From Flavobacterium reichenbachii (GTDB lineage Bacteria; Bacteroidota; Bacteroidia; Flavobacteriales; Flavobacteriaceae): a stretch of DNA of 64,000 bases. A program made the position numbers and the translations under genes. The notes beneath the pieces are model-generated. The model saw only the letters and a list, made by a program, of their open reading frames with translations, was not told where the DNA came from and searched no databases. Location of the stretch: NCBI RefSeq assembly GCF_002217435.1, contig NZ_MUHF01000005.1:62001-126000 (forward strand), written 5' to 3'. How positions within the stretch are numbered: the first letter of the stretch is position 1; the number at the start of each line of letters is the position of its first letter. Below, piece after piece: positions 9,375-17,553 of the stretch.

Positions 9375-9887
9375 CTAGTGGTTGTCAAATTCTTTGCGAT
9401 TGTAAAAAGTATCGTCTTCACTATCATATCCAACATTAGAATTATTTTCAGGGTAATATCCATTCATTACTCTTCTTTCATAATTTCTGTCAAAATTGTG
9501 CTGACGGCTGTATCGGCTGGTGTTTCTAAAGGTATCATAACCAATATTGTTGGCCATTACAATTTTGGTGTCTTTATTAATGGACACAGAGCCAATCGGA
9601 ATAATAATATGACTGTCTCCATCTTTGTACATAAACTCTTTTCCGTTATCGTTTGCCAGAGCGTCGTGCACTTCATTATGACTGTCATCTATTAATGCTT
9701 TGTCTACATTTACATCAAGGTAAACCACACGCTGCATGTCTTTATTAACCCAAAGATTGTCTACTTTACCTATTGTACGGTTGTCAGAGTCTACTATTTT
9801 CCATCCTCTTACATCAGAATAATTTGAAGCGATCTTATAATCAGAAAGTTCGTCCAGTCTGTATAAATTTCTATCTTTATTTTCCAT
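9375..9887 (-). CDS. PRC-barrel domain protein
   Basis: A 170-residue protein from the ATG at 9887 (MENKDRNLYRLDELSDYKI); an upstream frame to 9923 adds 12 poorly fitting residues. Residues about 10-110 form a PRC-barrel: 'DVRGWKIVDSDNRTIGKVDNLWVNKDMQRVVYLDV' and 'IIIPIGSVSINKDTKIV'. This fold is known from photosynthetic reaction centre H subunits and RimM; stand-alone copies in Flavobacteria are linked by context to stress. The tail is Asn/Tyr/Asp-rich and probably disordered. A 55-residue membrane protein follows upstream at 10072-10239. Confidence 0.8.
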   Translation of the reverse strand: MENKDRNLYRLDELSDYKIASNYSDVRGWKIVDSDNRTIGKVDNLWVNKDMQRVVYLDVNVDKALIDDSHNEVHDALANDNGKEFMYKDGDSHIIIPIGSVSINKDTKIVMANNIGYDTFRNTSRYSRQHNFDRNYERRVMNGYYPENNSNVGYDSEDDTFYNRKEFDNH

Positions 9888-10071
9888 AATTTTTTTTATT
9901 AGTATAAATTCATTTTTCAGCAAAGCTTAAATATAGCTTAGCTGTTACTTTGCTCTCCTTTTATTGTGAAATCTAAATATCTCCAATTATGTGTCGAGCA
10001 TTGTAGGTACTTATTATTTATAAATTTCTATAATTTAGAAAGAGGCATTTTTATTACTGCCTGCTTTTTAA

Positions 10072-10239
10072 TTAAGGTGCTATAGTATCTGTACTTGCAG
10101 CGTTTTCGGTTTCTATAACGCTGTTTGTTGTAACGTCATTATTTCTAAAAAATACGAAGTACACAAGAGCTGCTATTAGTAGTACTGCTACAATCCATGG
10201 CCATATTGGCTTCTTTTTTTCAATTTTGATCTCTGCCAT
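10072..10239 (-). CDS. 55-residue single-pass membrane protein
   Basis: ATG at 10237-10239, stop TAA at 10072-10074. The product starts MAEIKIEKKKPIWPW, has one membrane helix (about residues 12-31, IVAVLLIAALVYFVFF) after a basic stretch, and a short Asn/Thr/Asp-rich external tail ending DTIAP. The positive-inside pattern and the position just upstream of the PRC-barrel gene on the same strand support a real gene. No family name is known to me. Function unknown. Confidence 0.65.
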   Translation of the reverse strand: MAEIKIEKKKPIWPWIVAVLLIAALVYFVFFRNNDVTTNSVIETENAASTDTIAP

Positions 10240-10452
10240 AACTATTTTTTTAATTACAAATTAGTTTAATTAAATACTAAGGTACAATCGATTAAGACCA
10301 AAAAAAGTATTTAATTTCATCAAGAAGTTATACAATTCCCAGTATGCTTAAAATGAAAATTCGACAATATCTGCGAAAAATTATGTAAGACAACCCGTAA
10401 GAAATATCATAGTTTTAATCAAGTTAAATGAACAATCTTTAAATTAATTATT

Positions 10453-10620
10453 ATGACATTTCAAAACTATTTTTATCAGCCGGAACACTCTACAGAAAAT
10501 ACAATTTCTTACGAAGAACAATTACTTTTACATCACGATGACTATCTCGAAGATGGTTTTGCAAACAAATTAGAGCCTCATCCGCTTTATACTATTGAGC
10601 TTGGAGATTTAGGATTTTAA
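10453..10620 (+). CDS. 55-residue acidic protein, paralogue of 17118-17399
   Basis: Short gene starting MTFQNYFYQPEHS. It aligns without gaps over most of its length to the first 54 residues of the protein at 17118-17399. Shared positions are NYxY near the N-terminus, YEExLLL, DDYL, and a final YxxELGxL. Two independent copies conserved at protein level make this a real gene family. No signal peptide, no Cys, strongly acidic. Family unrecognised; possibly a stress-induced small protein given its neighbours (PRC-barrel, PCC, DUF2252). Confidence 0.7.
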   Translation: MTFQNYFYQPEHSTENTISYEEQLLLHHDDYLEDGFANKLEPHPLYTIELGDLGF

Positions 10621-10667
10621 AAGCACGAGAAAAGCAAGTTTGCTCGATAGAGTCATCAAAACTTCAC

Positions 10668-11192
10668 TTAATTAGCACAAGGAAGCTGCAAGACATTTGC
10701 ATTTAGAGGCTGCTCTATTTTTCTTTCTAATTTATTCTGATTGAGTGTAATATAAATTTCCATAGAACCAGTCCCCACTTTTAGTGCGAGGATATGTCCG
10801 CCGTAAGCATCAAACTTATCATCTGTTGCAATACCATGAATATGCAGTGACGGCTTACCTTCGCTCCAGGCGATAGAACCTGTCAGACTGCCCATTTCTA
10901 CTTTATTGAAGGTCTTTGGATTAAAGCTCTTTTGATTAAAATCATAAAAGCCAAAAGTTACTTCTTGTGCGAAACCTATTCCGGTAAAATTTGCAGAAGG
11001 AATCTGCTGTTCTTTTACCAGATTTTCGATTAAAGCCAAAACATTATCGCCTTCCCGCAGTACCATTAAATAACCACTAGTAGTTTTGGTGTAACGGCAT
11101 TTCTCGCTGTTGTCTTTTTGCTGTGCTTTTACTGCAGTTACTGCCAGAAAAAGCATTCCTGCTGCTATTATTTTTTTTGATGCTAAAAACAT
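10668..11192 (-). CDS. exported PCC/DUF296 domain protein
   Basis: A 174-residue protein whose residues about 40-165 match the PCC (plants and prokaryotes conserved, DUF296) fold: 'GYLMVLREGDNVLALIENLVKEQQI', 'GSLTGSIAWSEGKPSLHIHGIATDDKFDAYGGHIL'. The HIHG...GGH histidines are the family's metal-binding set. Unusually, it begins with a cleavable signal peptide (MFLASKKIIAAGMLFLAVTAVKA, then QQ), so it is likely periplasmic rather than DNA-binding. It lies 45 bases downstream of the molybdenum hydroxylase operon and is probably its last gene. Confidence 0.8.
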   Translation of the reverse strand: MFLASKKIIAAGMLFLAVTAVKAQQKDNSEKCRYTKTTSGYLMVLREGDNVLALIENLVKEQQIPSANFTGIGFAQEVTFGFYDFNQKSFNPKTFNKVEMGSLTGSIAWSEGKPSLHIHGIATDDKFDAYGGHILALKVGTGSMEIYITLNQNKLERKIEQPLNANVLQLPCAN

Positions 11193-11237
11193 ATAATTGA
11201 GTTTTAATTATTTTTAATTTCTTATAAAATTTCAAGA

Positions 11238-13475
11238 TTATAAAAGCTGATCAAAATGAATTGGCAAATTATGTATACGTTTTCCTGTGGCGTGAAAAAT
11301 TGCGTTTGCAATTGCCGGAGGCATTCCTACAATCCCGATTTCGCCTACTCCTTTTACACCCAGATCATTGACAAAATCGTCATTTTCTTCTACAAAAATC
11401 ACATCTAATTCGTGAATATCAGCGTGAACCGGAATATGATATTCGGCTAGATTAGCATTCATGTATTTGCCGAATTGATCATCAAGAATTGTCTCTTCGT
11501 GCAGCGTTTTGCTGATTCCCCAAATCATTCCTCCCAGAATCTGGCTTTCGGCAGTTTTCGGATTAATAATTTTTCCTGCTGCAACGGCTGTTACGGCTCT
11601 TTTTACCTCAATAATTCCCAATTCTTCGTCTACTTCAACTTCAACAAAAACAGCACTATGCACTGCTCTGGCTTTTTTTCCATATACAAGAGGATTCGGC
11701 ATGGCTGCATTTGTGGTTTTTATTTCTTTTCCTTCATTAAAAGTAAAAATCTCATCAATGCTAATTTTAACTTCAGCATTCTCTTTTAAAAATATAAAGC
11801 CTTCGCTAAAAACTACATCTTCAAATTTCGCATCACTTAAAACCGAACTTCTTAAGTTTTTGGCTTTCCTGAATAATTTTTCCTTTAATGCTTTGCACGA
11901 AGCTTTAACTGCAGGCCCAACAGTTGCGGTAGTAAAAGAACCGCCTTGTATAGGTGCAAACGGCATTGCACTATCTGCATATGAAAATGTAATATCTTCT
12001 AATGGGATTCCTAATTCATCTGATGCAATCTGCGTCATGATGGTTAAAGTTCCCGTTCCGATATCGGTTACGGCACTTTTAAGTTCCACTTTTCCATCGC
12101 TTGTCATAATAGCCTGAACTCGTGCCAAAAGTCGGTTGGCATCCCAAATTCCAGTTGCCATTCCGTAGCCAATCAGTTTATTACCGCGTTTCATATTTCG
12201 GGGTTCTGGATTTCTGTTTTTCCATCCAAATTTTTCAGCACCCTGCAGGTAACAATTTCTAAGTTCCTTGCTGGAATATTCTTTATCTGAACTTTTATCT
12301 TTTTCTGAATAATTGATCAAGCGCAATTCAAGCGGATCAATATTTAATTGGTACGCAAGATCGTCCATTGTGATTTCAATGGCATGAATACCTGTGCTTC
12401 CGCCAGGTGCGCGCATGTCCAGCGGAGAATAAACATCTAACGGAACAAGTTTGTGTTCCAGCAAAGTATTTTCTGCAGGATACAGCATATTGGACCAGTT
12501 TACTACATTTTCGACATAGTCTTCAAATTGCGAAGTTTCTGCAATTGCTTCATGATAAATGGCATTTACTTTTCCGTTTTCATCAGCACCAAATTTGGTA
12601 AATTGTAACGTTGGCGGTCTATGTCCAAAAGTAAACATTTGCGATCGGTCTAAGGTAACGCGTACATTTCGTTTTAGCTTGAACGATGCCATAACAGCCA
12701 TAAAAAGCTGGTATTGCGGCCGAAGTCCTGAACCAAAAGCACCGCCAACATAAGGCGCAATTACCTGAACATTTTTCATTTTTAAACCAAAAACATTGGC
12801 AACATACATTTGAGAATTAATGGTTCCTTGTGTTTTATCGTAAATTTTTAATTTGTTTTTACCTTCATAAACAACCGTCGTAGCAAACATTTCCATCGGA
12901 TTATGATGTTCTGTTCCGTGTTTAAATTCGCCGGAACTTTGAACAAAAGAATTCCTATAAGCTTCTTCAAAATTCCCAGTTGGTTTTGCCGGAGGCGGTT
13001 TAAGCATAGACGCAAGCCCTTTTTTAGGTTCTCTGGCTTTCTCTAGATTAGATTCCAGATCTGTTTCAAATTCTTTTTCTGCGTAAGCTGTTTTAATTAA
13101 GGTTGCTGCATATCTCGCCATTTCAAAAGTTGTGGCAACAACAAGTGCAATGGGCTGACCGTTGTATTTAATTTCATTATCTTTTAATGGTTTAAAAACA
13201 GTTCCAGGCGGTGCATCCATATCTGCATATTGAAAATCAAACCACGCTGTTGAAGGTCTGTTTTCGTGCGTAAAAACTTCAATCACGCCTTCTAAAGCTT
13301 TGGCGCCTGCGGTGTCAATTATTTTAATTCTACCTTTAGTAATCGTACTGTTTACCACATAACCGTATAATAAGTCGGGTACGTCATATTCACCAGCGTA
13401 TTTGGCACTTCCGGTTACTTTAAAATGTCCTTCCAGACGGCTTATTGGTTTTCCTATAGAGGGTAGTTTTGTCAT
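11238..13475 (-). CDS. xanthine dehydrogenase-family molybdopterin subunit
   Basis: A 745-residue large subunit of a molybdenum hydroxylase (PaoC/YagR type), the catalytic chain that binds Moco and oxidises aldehydes or N-heterocycles. Visible family segments are 'GSAKYAGEYDVPDLLYGYVV' at the N-terminus, 'APYVGGAFGSGLRP', 'DMRAPGGSTGIHAIE', 'QGGSFTTATVG' and 'GVKGVGEIGIVGMPPAIANA', the last with the catalytic Glu. Length fits the short PaoC-like class. It is the third gene of a leftward operon after the Fe-S and FAD subunits, with a 26-base gap. Substrate not predictable; aldehyde oxidation is likely. No XdhC-like insertion chaperone is in this window. Confidence 0.93.
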   Translation of the reverse strand: MTKLPSIGKPISRLEGHFKVTGSAKYAGEYDVPDLLYGYVVNSTITKGRIKIIDTAGAKALEGVIEVFTHENRPSTAWFDFQYADMDAPPGTVFKPLKDNEIKYNGQPIALVVATTFEMARYAATLIKTAYAEKEFETDLESNLEKAREPKKGLASMLKPPPAKPTGNFEEAYRNSFVQSSGEFKHGTEHHNPMEMFATTVVYEGKNKLKIYDKTQGTINSQMYVANVFGLKMKNVQVIAPYVGGAFGSGLRPQYQLFMAVMASFKLKRNVRVTLDRSQMFTFGHRPPTLQFTKFGADENGKVNAIYHEAIAETSQFEDYVENVVNWSNMLYPAENTLLEHKLVPLDVYSPLDMRAPGGSTGIHAIEITMDDLAYQLNIDPLELRLINYSEKDKSSDKEYSSKELRNCYLQGAEKFGWKNRNPEPRNMKRGNKLIGYGMATGIWDANRLLARVQAIMTSDGKVELKSAVTDIGTGTLTIMTQIASDELGIPLEDITFSYADSAMPFAPIQGGSFTTATVGPAVKASCKALKEKLFRKAKNLRSSVLSDAKFEDVVFSEGFIFLKENAEVKISIDEIFTFNEGKEIKTTNAAMPNPLVYGKKARAVHSAVFVEVEVDEELGIIEVKRAVTAVAAGKIINPKTAESQILGGMIWGISKTLHEETILDDQFGKYMNANLAEYHIPVHADIHELDVIFVEENDDFVNDLGVKGVGEIGIVGMPPAIANAIFHATGKRIHNLPIHFDQLL

Positions 13476-13501
13476 TTCTTCTTAATTTAATTGAATTGTA
13501 T

Positions 13502-14521
13502 TTATAATGACGGTTTTGCACCAGGACGCTGTGATTCAGGATTTAATGCCATAAGACAATTTCGAACAATCGCTCTTTTTGCAAGTTCAATTTTAAACGA
13601 ATTATGTTCGTAACCTTTAGCATCTTTTAAAATTATCGCTGCCGCTTCAGAAAAATTTATTCGGGTTGGTTCCTTGGCTTTTAGAAAATCTTCGGCTTCT
13701 GTACTTCTCCAGGGCTTGTGAGCAACTCCGCCCAATGCAATTCGGGCTTCTTTGATAATTCCGTTTTCAATATCTAATCCAGTGGCAACAGAAACGAGTG
13801 CAAACGAATAAGAACTTCTGTCTCTGAGTTTTAAATACGAATAGTTTTTTTCAAATCCTTTTGCAGGAAGATCAATGCTGGTAATTATTTCACCGTGTTT
13901 GAGATTATTATCAATGTGTGGAGTATCTCCTGAAAGTCTGTGAAATTCGGCGAAAGCCAAAACTCTTTCTCCCTCTGGCCCTTTAATATTTACTGCTGCA
14001 TTTAAAGCGGCCAATGCCACACACATATCCGACGGGAAAACCGCAATACAGTTTTCACTTTGTCCTAAAATCGCATGAATTCGGTTGTAACCCGTAATTG
14101 CAGCACATCCAGAACCGGGATCGCGCTTATTACAAGGCGTCGTAATATCATAAAAATAATAACATCTGGTACGCTGCATTAAGTTACCGCCATTGGTCGC
14201 CATGTTTCTTATTTGAGCAGAAGCACCAGCCAAAATTGCTTTAGACAATAATGGATAACGCTCTTCTATAATAGGATCATAAGCCATATCGGCATTGGTA
14301 TGAAGTGCGCCAATTCTAACGCCTCCAGTTTCAAGCCGAATGATGGAATTATTTTCCGCAATCGGATTTATATCTACGAGTTTATCAGCTTTGGTTATAA
14401 AATATTTTAGAAGATCATTTAGGTTAGTGCCTCCTGCTACTATTTTATTTCGGATATCACCATCAATTTGCGAAATTGCCTGATCTGTAGTTGAAACTTT
14501 AGTGTAAGAGAAATTATTCAT
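13502..14521 (-). CDS. FAD-binding subunit of the molybdenum hydroxylase
   Basis: A 339-residue protein of the CoxM/PaoB type carrying FAD. Key segments are 'KIVAGGTNLNDLLKY' near residue 30 and 'ATNGGNLMQRTRCYYFYDITTPCNKRDPGSGCAAITGYNRIHAILG'. The Cys-rich insertion is typical of PaoB/YagS proteins, which carry an extra 4Fe-4S cluster here. The start overlaps the stop of the Fe-S subunit by 8 bases, showing translational coupling. It transfers electrons from the Fe-S subunit to FAD and then to an acceptor. Confidence 0.92.
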   Translation of the reverse strand: MNNFSYTKVSTTDQAISQIDGDIRNKIVAGGTNLNDLLKYFITKADKLVDINPIAENNSIIRLETGGVRIGALHTNADMAYDPIIEERYPLLSKAILAGASAQIRNMATNGGNLMQRTRCYYFYDITTPCNKRDPGSGCAAITGYNRIHAILGQSENCIAVFPSDMCVALAALNAAVNIKGPEGERVLAFAEFHRLSGDTPHIDNNLKHGEIITSIDLPAKGFEKNYSYLKLRDRSSYSFALVSVATGLDIENGIIKEARIALGGVAHKPWRSTEAEDFLKAKEPTRINFSEAAAIILKDAKGYEHNSFKIELAKRAIVRNCLMALNPESQRPGAKPSL

Positions 14522-14996
14522 GATAATCTCCTTTCACTTCCATTATGGCGTTTATAATACCTTTACTGGCACCGCATCTGCATAGATTACCGCTCATTAA
14601 TTCCTGAACATCTTCTCTGGTTTTTGCTTTTGCTTCGTTTAACATTCCAATCGCACTGCAAATTTGTCCCGGAGTACAATAACCGCACTGAAAAGCATCG
14701 TGCTCTATAAAAGCCTGCTGAAGCGGATGTAGTTTTTCGCCATTTGCAATTCCTTCGATCGTAGTGATCTCAGAGCCGTTTTTCATAACTCCGAGTGTTA
14801 GGCAGCTTAATATTCTTTTACCATCGACAATAATAGTACAAGCGCCGCATTGCCCATGATCACAACCTTTCTTGGTTCCTGTGAGTTTAATTTCATCCCT
14901 TAGCACATCTAATAATGAAACCCAGGGCAAAAGTTCTAAATTGTATGCTGCTTCATTTACGATGAGAGATGTTGAGTGCGTTGCTTCTGTTTTCAT
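14514..14996 (-). CDS. 2Fe-2S subunit of the molybdenum hydroxylase
   Basis: A 160-residue small subunit (PaoA/YagT type) with both 2Fe-2S clusters. The plant-ferredoxin-like set is CDHGQCGACTIIVDGKRILSC, split as CxxxxCxxC plus a distal Cys, and the second is CGYC...LCRC. The E. coli PaoA protein carries a Tat signal; none is seen here, so this complex is probably cytoplasmic. First gene of the operon (Fe-S, FAD, Moco, PCC), the normal gene order for the family. Confidence 0.93.
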   Translation of the reverse strand: MKTEATHSTSLIVNEAAYNLELLPWVSLLDVLRDEIKLTGTKKGCDHGQCGACTIIVDGKRILSCLTLGVMKNGSEITTIEGIANGEKLHPLQQAFIEHDAFQCGYCTPGQICSAIGMLNEAKAKTREDVQELMSGNLCRCGASKGIINAIMEVKGDYHE

Positions 14997-15344
14997 ATCA
15001 GATGATTTTTAAAGTATAAGGAAATTAATTTAACACGAACCAAAAGTTGCTTACTCAGACGTTGGCAACCTCATGAATAAACAACTCTAAATTAGTTACT
15101 GGCAGTAAATAATACTTACATCATTAGTAAACGTATGTTATAGAATTAAACGGAGAGAATGACTTTACATGTGCGAATATTCTAATCCTAAAAATGTATG
15201 AAAGAGATTGGTATTGATTTTATGCAGATGTATTGTGCTGCCAACAAAAGATAAATCTTCAATGCTGATAATTATATAAGGCGGGTTTCCAATTCTGTAA
15301 GTCAAAGTGCTGTTTTACCTGTAATTTTAAAATTCAAAAAGACA
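14997..15344. other. intergenic stretch upstream of the hydroxylase operon
   Basis: No open frame of note. It should contain the promoter of the leftward Fe-S/FAD/Moco operon, but I find no clean TAnnTTTG box. It runs into the dehydrogenase relic at 15345. Confidence 0.4.
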
Positions 15345-15476
15345 CCGCTTCAGGTAAGCGGAGGCTCGAAAACACCTATGAAAAGACCGGGACAACCAGT
15401 AGAACTTGCAGCTAATGATGCCAGCTGCGCCACAAGACAAATCTATGGAGCCAGCGTCGGCGAAGGGAATCCATAA
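15345..15476 (+). pseudogene. relic of a short-chain dehydrogenase C-terminus
   Basis: The frame starting at 15345 reads 'SKTPMKRPGQPVELA' and then 'NDASCATRQIYGASVGEGNP' before a TAA at 15474-15476. This is the characteristic C-terminal end of YghA/YdaD-type SDR enzymes ('PMKRPGQPVELAPAYV.LASNDASYATGQIYG..GG'). About six codons (the PAYVYLA part) are missing, Gly has become Arg in TGQ, and Tyr has become Cys. No start or Rossmann part is upstream. I read it as the decayed remainder of a deleted gene. Confidence 0.7.
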
Positions 15477-15529
15477 ACAGAAATGACCCAATATTTAAGT
15501 AAATCGTATAATATATTAAAAGTAAATAA

Positions 15530-16909
15530 ATGAGTTCTGAAAATCCTGAAATCCTTAATTTAAAACAGCTCAAACAAACCAGAAAAGATCAATATGCTTT
15601 TGGTCGTTCACTCAGAAAAAATTGCTCCAGGGCATCACATGGAAAATTTCAGGTTACGGAACGAAACGTTGCAGAACTGCACATAGAACGAACGAGAGGG
15701 CGTATTGAAGAGTTATTGCCGATAAGATATCAACGTATTTTAGAATCGCCATTTACACACTATCGCGGTGCCGCTGGAATTATGGCTGCTGATCTCGGTG
15801 TGCAGAAATCTACTGCACTTCAAATACAGATATGCGGGGATTGTCATTTGATGAATTTCGGCGGATTTGCTACGCCGGAACGAAACATTATTTTTGATAT
15901 AAACGATTTTGATGAAACAGCCGTTGCTCCTTGGGAATGGGATCTAAAACGTCTGGCAGCTAGTTTTACAATTGCCGCCAGACATAAGGGTTTTTCTAAA
16001 GCGAAATCTAAAAAAATAGCTGAAATAGTTGTTTCCAGCTATGCTAAAAATATGAGAAAGTATGCAGAAATGTCTGCCCTTCAGGTTTGGTATGAAGACA
16101 TTCGTTTTGAGGATATGATTAAATCCGGCAACGACACACTCTCTAAAAAACTAGACCAAAAACGGCTTGAAAAAGCTTCTGAGCGAACTCCGCATGAAAA
16201 AGAGTTTGAAAAAATGACTGAGATAAAAGACGGCAAAGTAATTATTCTAGACCATCCTCCGCTTATTTATCATTTGGAAGACAGCAAACAAGAAGCGTTT
16301 TTAAATCGTGCTGAAAATGCATTTCTTCGATACAAAGAAACCCTTCCCGACGACCGTAAGGTATTATTGGAAAATTATAAAATTCAAGACGTTGCTGTAA
16401 AAGTTGTCGGAGTAGGAAGTGTCGGTACATGGTGTGGAGTCATTTTGTTATTATCGGATTCAGGAGATCCGCTGTTCTTGCAGTTTAAGGAAGCTTATGA
16501 AAGTGTACTTACACCATTTACAGGCAAAAGTGAATACGAGCACCACGGTCAGCGAGTAGTGAACGGTCAGCGCCTAATGCAGTCTGCTTCTGATATTTTC
16601 TTAGGCTGGACATCTGATAATAGCGGCAGAAACTATTATGTAAGACAAATGCGGGATGCAAAAATAAAACCTGTAATAGAAACTATGAACTTCAAAAATC
16701 TTGTACACTATGCCAGTTCCTGCGGATGGGCACTTGCGCAAGCTCATGCCAGAACAGGTAAAGCAGCGGCAATAGCGGGTTATATTGGTAAAAGTGACAA
16801 ATTTAAAAAAGCAATCAGCCGTTTTTCTGTTGCTTACACCAAGCAAAACAAGAAGGATTATTATGCATTGCTAACTGCAGTCGAAAAAGGAATTATAAAA
16901 TTGGAGTAA
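15530..16909 (+). CDS. DUF2252 domain protein
   Basis: A 459-residue protein of the DUF2252 family, at the family's normal length. Recognisable segments are 'YRGAAGIMAADLG', 'QICGDCHLMNFGGFATPERNIIFDINDFDETAVAPWEWDLKRLAAS', 'VGVGSVGTWCGVILL', 'GQRVVNGQRLMQSASDIFLGW' and 'LAQAHARTG'. The GD.H..N.G and D.NDFDE motifs look like a kinase-type (aminoglycoside phosphotransferase-like) active site, suggesting phosphotransfer, but the substrate is unknown. Single gene, followed 208 bases later by the acidic protein gene. Confidence 0.88.
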   Translation: MSSENPEILNLKQLKQTRKDQYAFGRSLRKNCSRASHGKFQVTERNVAELHIERTRGRIEELLPIRYQRILESPFTHYRGAAGIMAADLGVQKSTALQIQICGDCHLMNFGGFATPERNIIFDINDFDETAVAPWEWDLKRLAASFTIAARHKGFSKAKSKKIAEIVVSSYAKNMRKYAEMSALQVWYEDIRFEDMIKSGNDTLSKKLDQKRLEKASERTPHEKEFEKMTEIKDGKVIILDHPPLIYHLEDSKQEAFLNRAENAFLRYKETLPDDRKVLLENYKIQDVAVKVVGVGSVGTWCGVILLLSDSGDPLFLQFKEAYESVLTPFTGKSEYEHHGQRVVNGQRLMQSASDIFLGWTSDNSGRNYYVRQMRDAKIKPVIETMNFKNLVHYASSCGWALAQAHARTGKAAAIAGYIGKSDKFKKAISRFSVAYTKQNKKDYYALLTAVEKGIIKLE

Positions 16910-17117
16910 TAAGTTGAAGATACCTTCAACTAAAGATCCTCATCTATTTGTAATTTAAAGGTTGACATCATCTTATTATTTCTGATTTTTTGCAGAATGT
17001 AAATTTAACAATTCCTCTCCAAAATTGTATAAAATCTCCTGTAACAGAAACTGTACTTTTAATTAAGCTTAATTGAAAAATTAAAAACTAACAAGCTATT
17101 AATTAGAAACTGATTAT

Positions 17118-17399
17118 ATGAATTACGAAAACTACATTTATACGTCTGAGCAATCTTCAGGCGATATGACATACTATGAAGAAGAGCTCTTATTAAATTA
17201 CGATGATTATCTGGACAGCGATCTAGAAGATGAATTGACAGCAAGCAATCATTATAACTTAGAACTTGGAGAACTGGAAGAAGATCTTGAGGATGATTTC
17301 GATTCGGAATACGACGAAAATGACTGGGAAGAATTAGAATCTGAGCCCGAAAGTGATAAAAATGAAGGAGAATCCGGAACTTTTATAATGAGGAGCTAA
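17118..17399 (+). CDS. 93-residue highly acidic protein, paralogue of 10453-10620
   Basis: Starts MNYENYIYTSEQSSGDMTYYEEELLLNY by position, sharing NYxY, YEExLLL, DDYL and YxxELGxL with the 55-residue protein at 10453. After the shared 54 residues it has an extra tail of about 40 residues made almost entirely of Asp, Glu and Ser, probably disordered. No signal peptide or membrane segment. Family and function not recognised. A strong terminator follows at 17464-17503. Confidence 0.75.
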   Translation: MNYENYIYTSEQSSGDMTYYEEELLLNYDDYLDSDLEDELTASNHYNLELGELEEDLEDDFDSEYDENDWEELESEPESDKNEGESGTFIMRS

Positions 17400-17463
17400 T
17401 ACTGCATTAACAAATATTAAAGCAGATGAAATAAACATGTGCACACTACTAAATAAGTATTAT

Positions 17464-17503
17464 AAAAAAAAACGTCCAATTCTGAGAATTGGACGTTTTT
17501 TTT
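17464..17503. terminator. strong bidirectional terminator
   Basis: ACGTCCAATTC and GAATTGGACGT form a perfect 11-bp stem with a 3-base loop, flanked by A8 and T8 tracts. It separates the convergent acidic-protein gene and luciferase-like gene. Confidence 0.92.
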
Positions 17504-17553
17504 ACAGCTCAGATCTGTTCGTCTAGCTTTTTACTGCATTTATTTCCAATAAA

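Noticed and set aside
11475..12117. Plus-strand frames of up to 202 codons within the Moco subunit
   Set aside because: Antisense shadows of the well-supported molybdopterin subunit.
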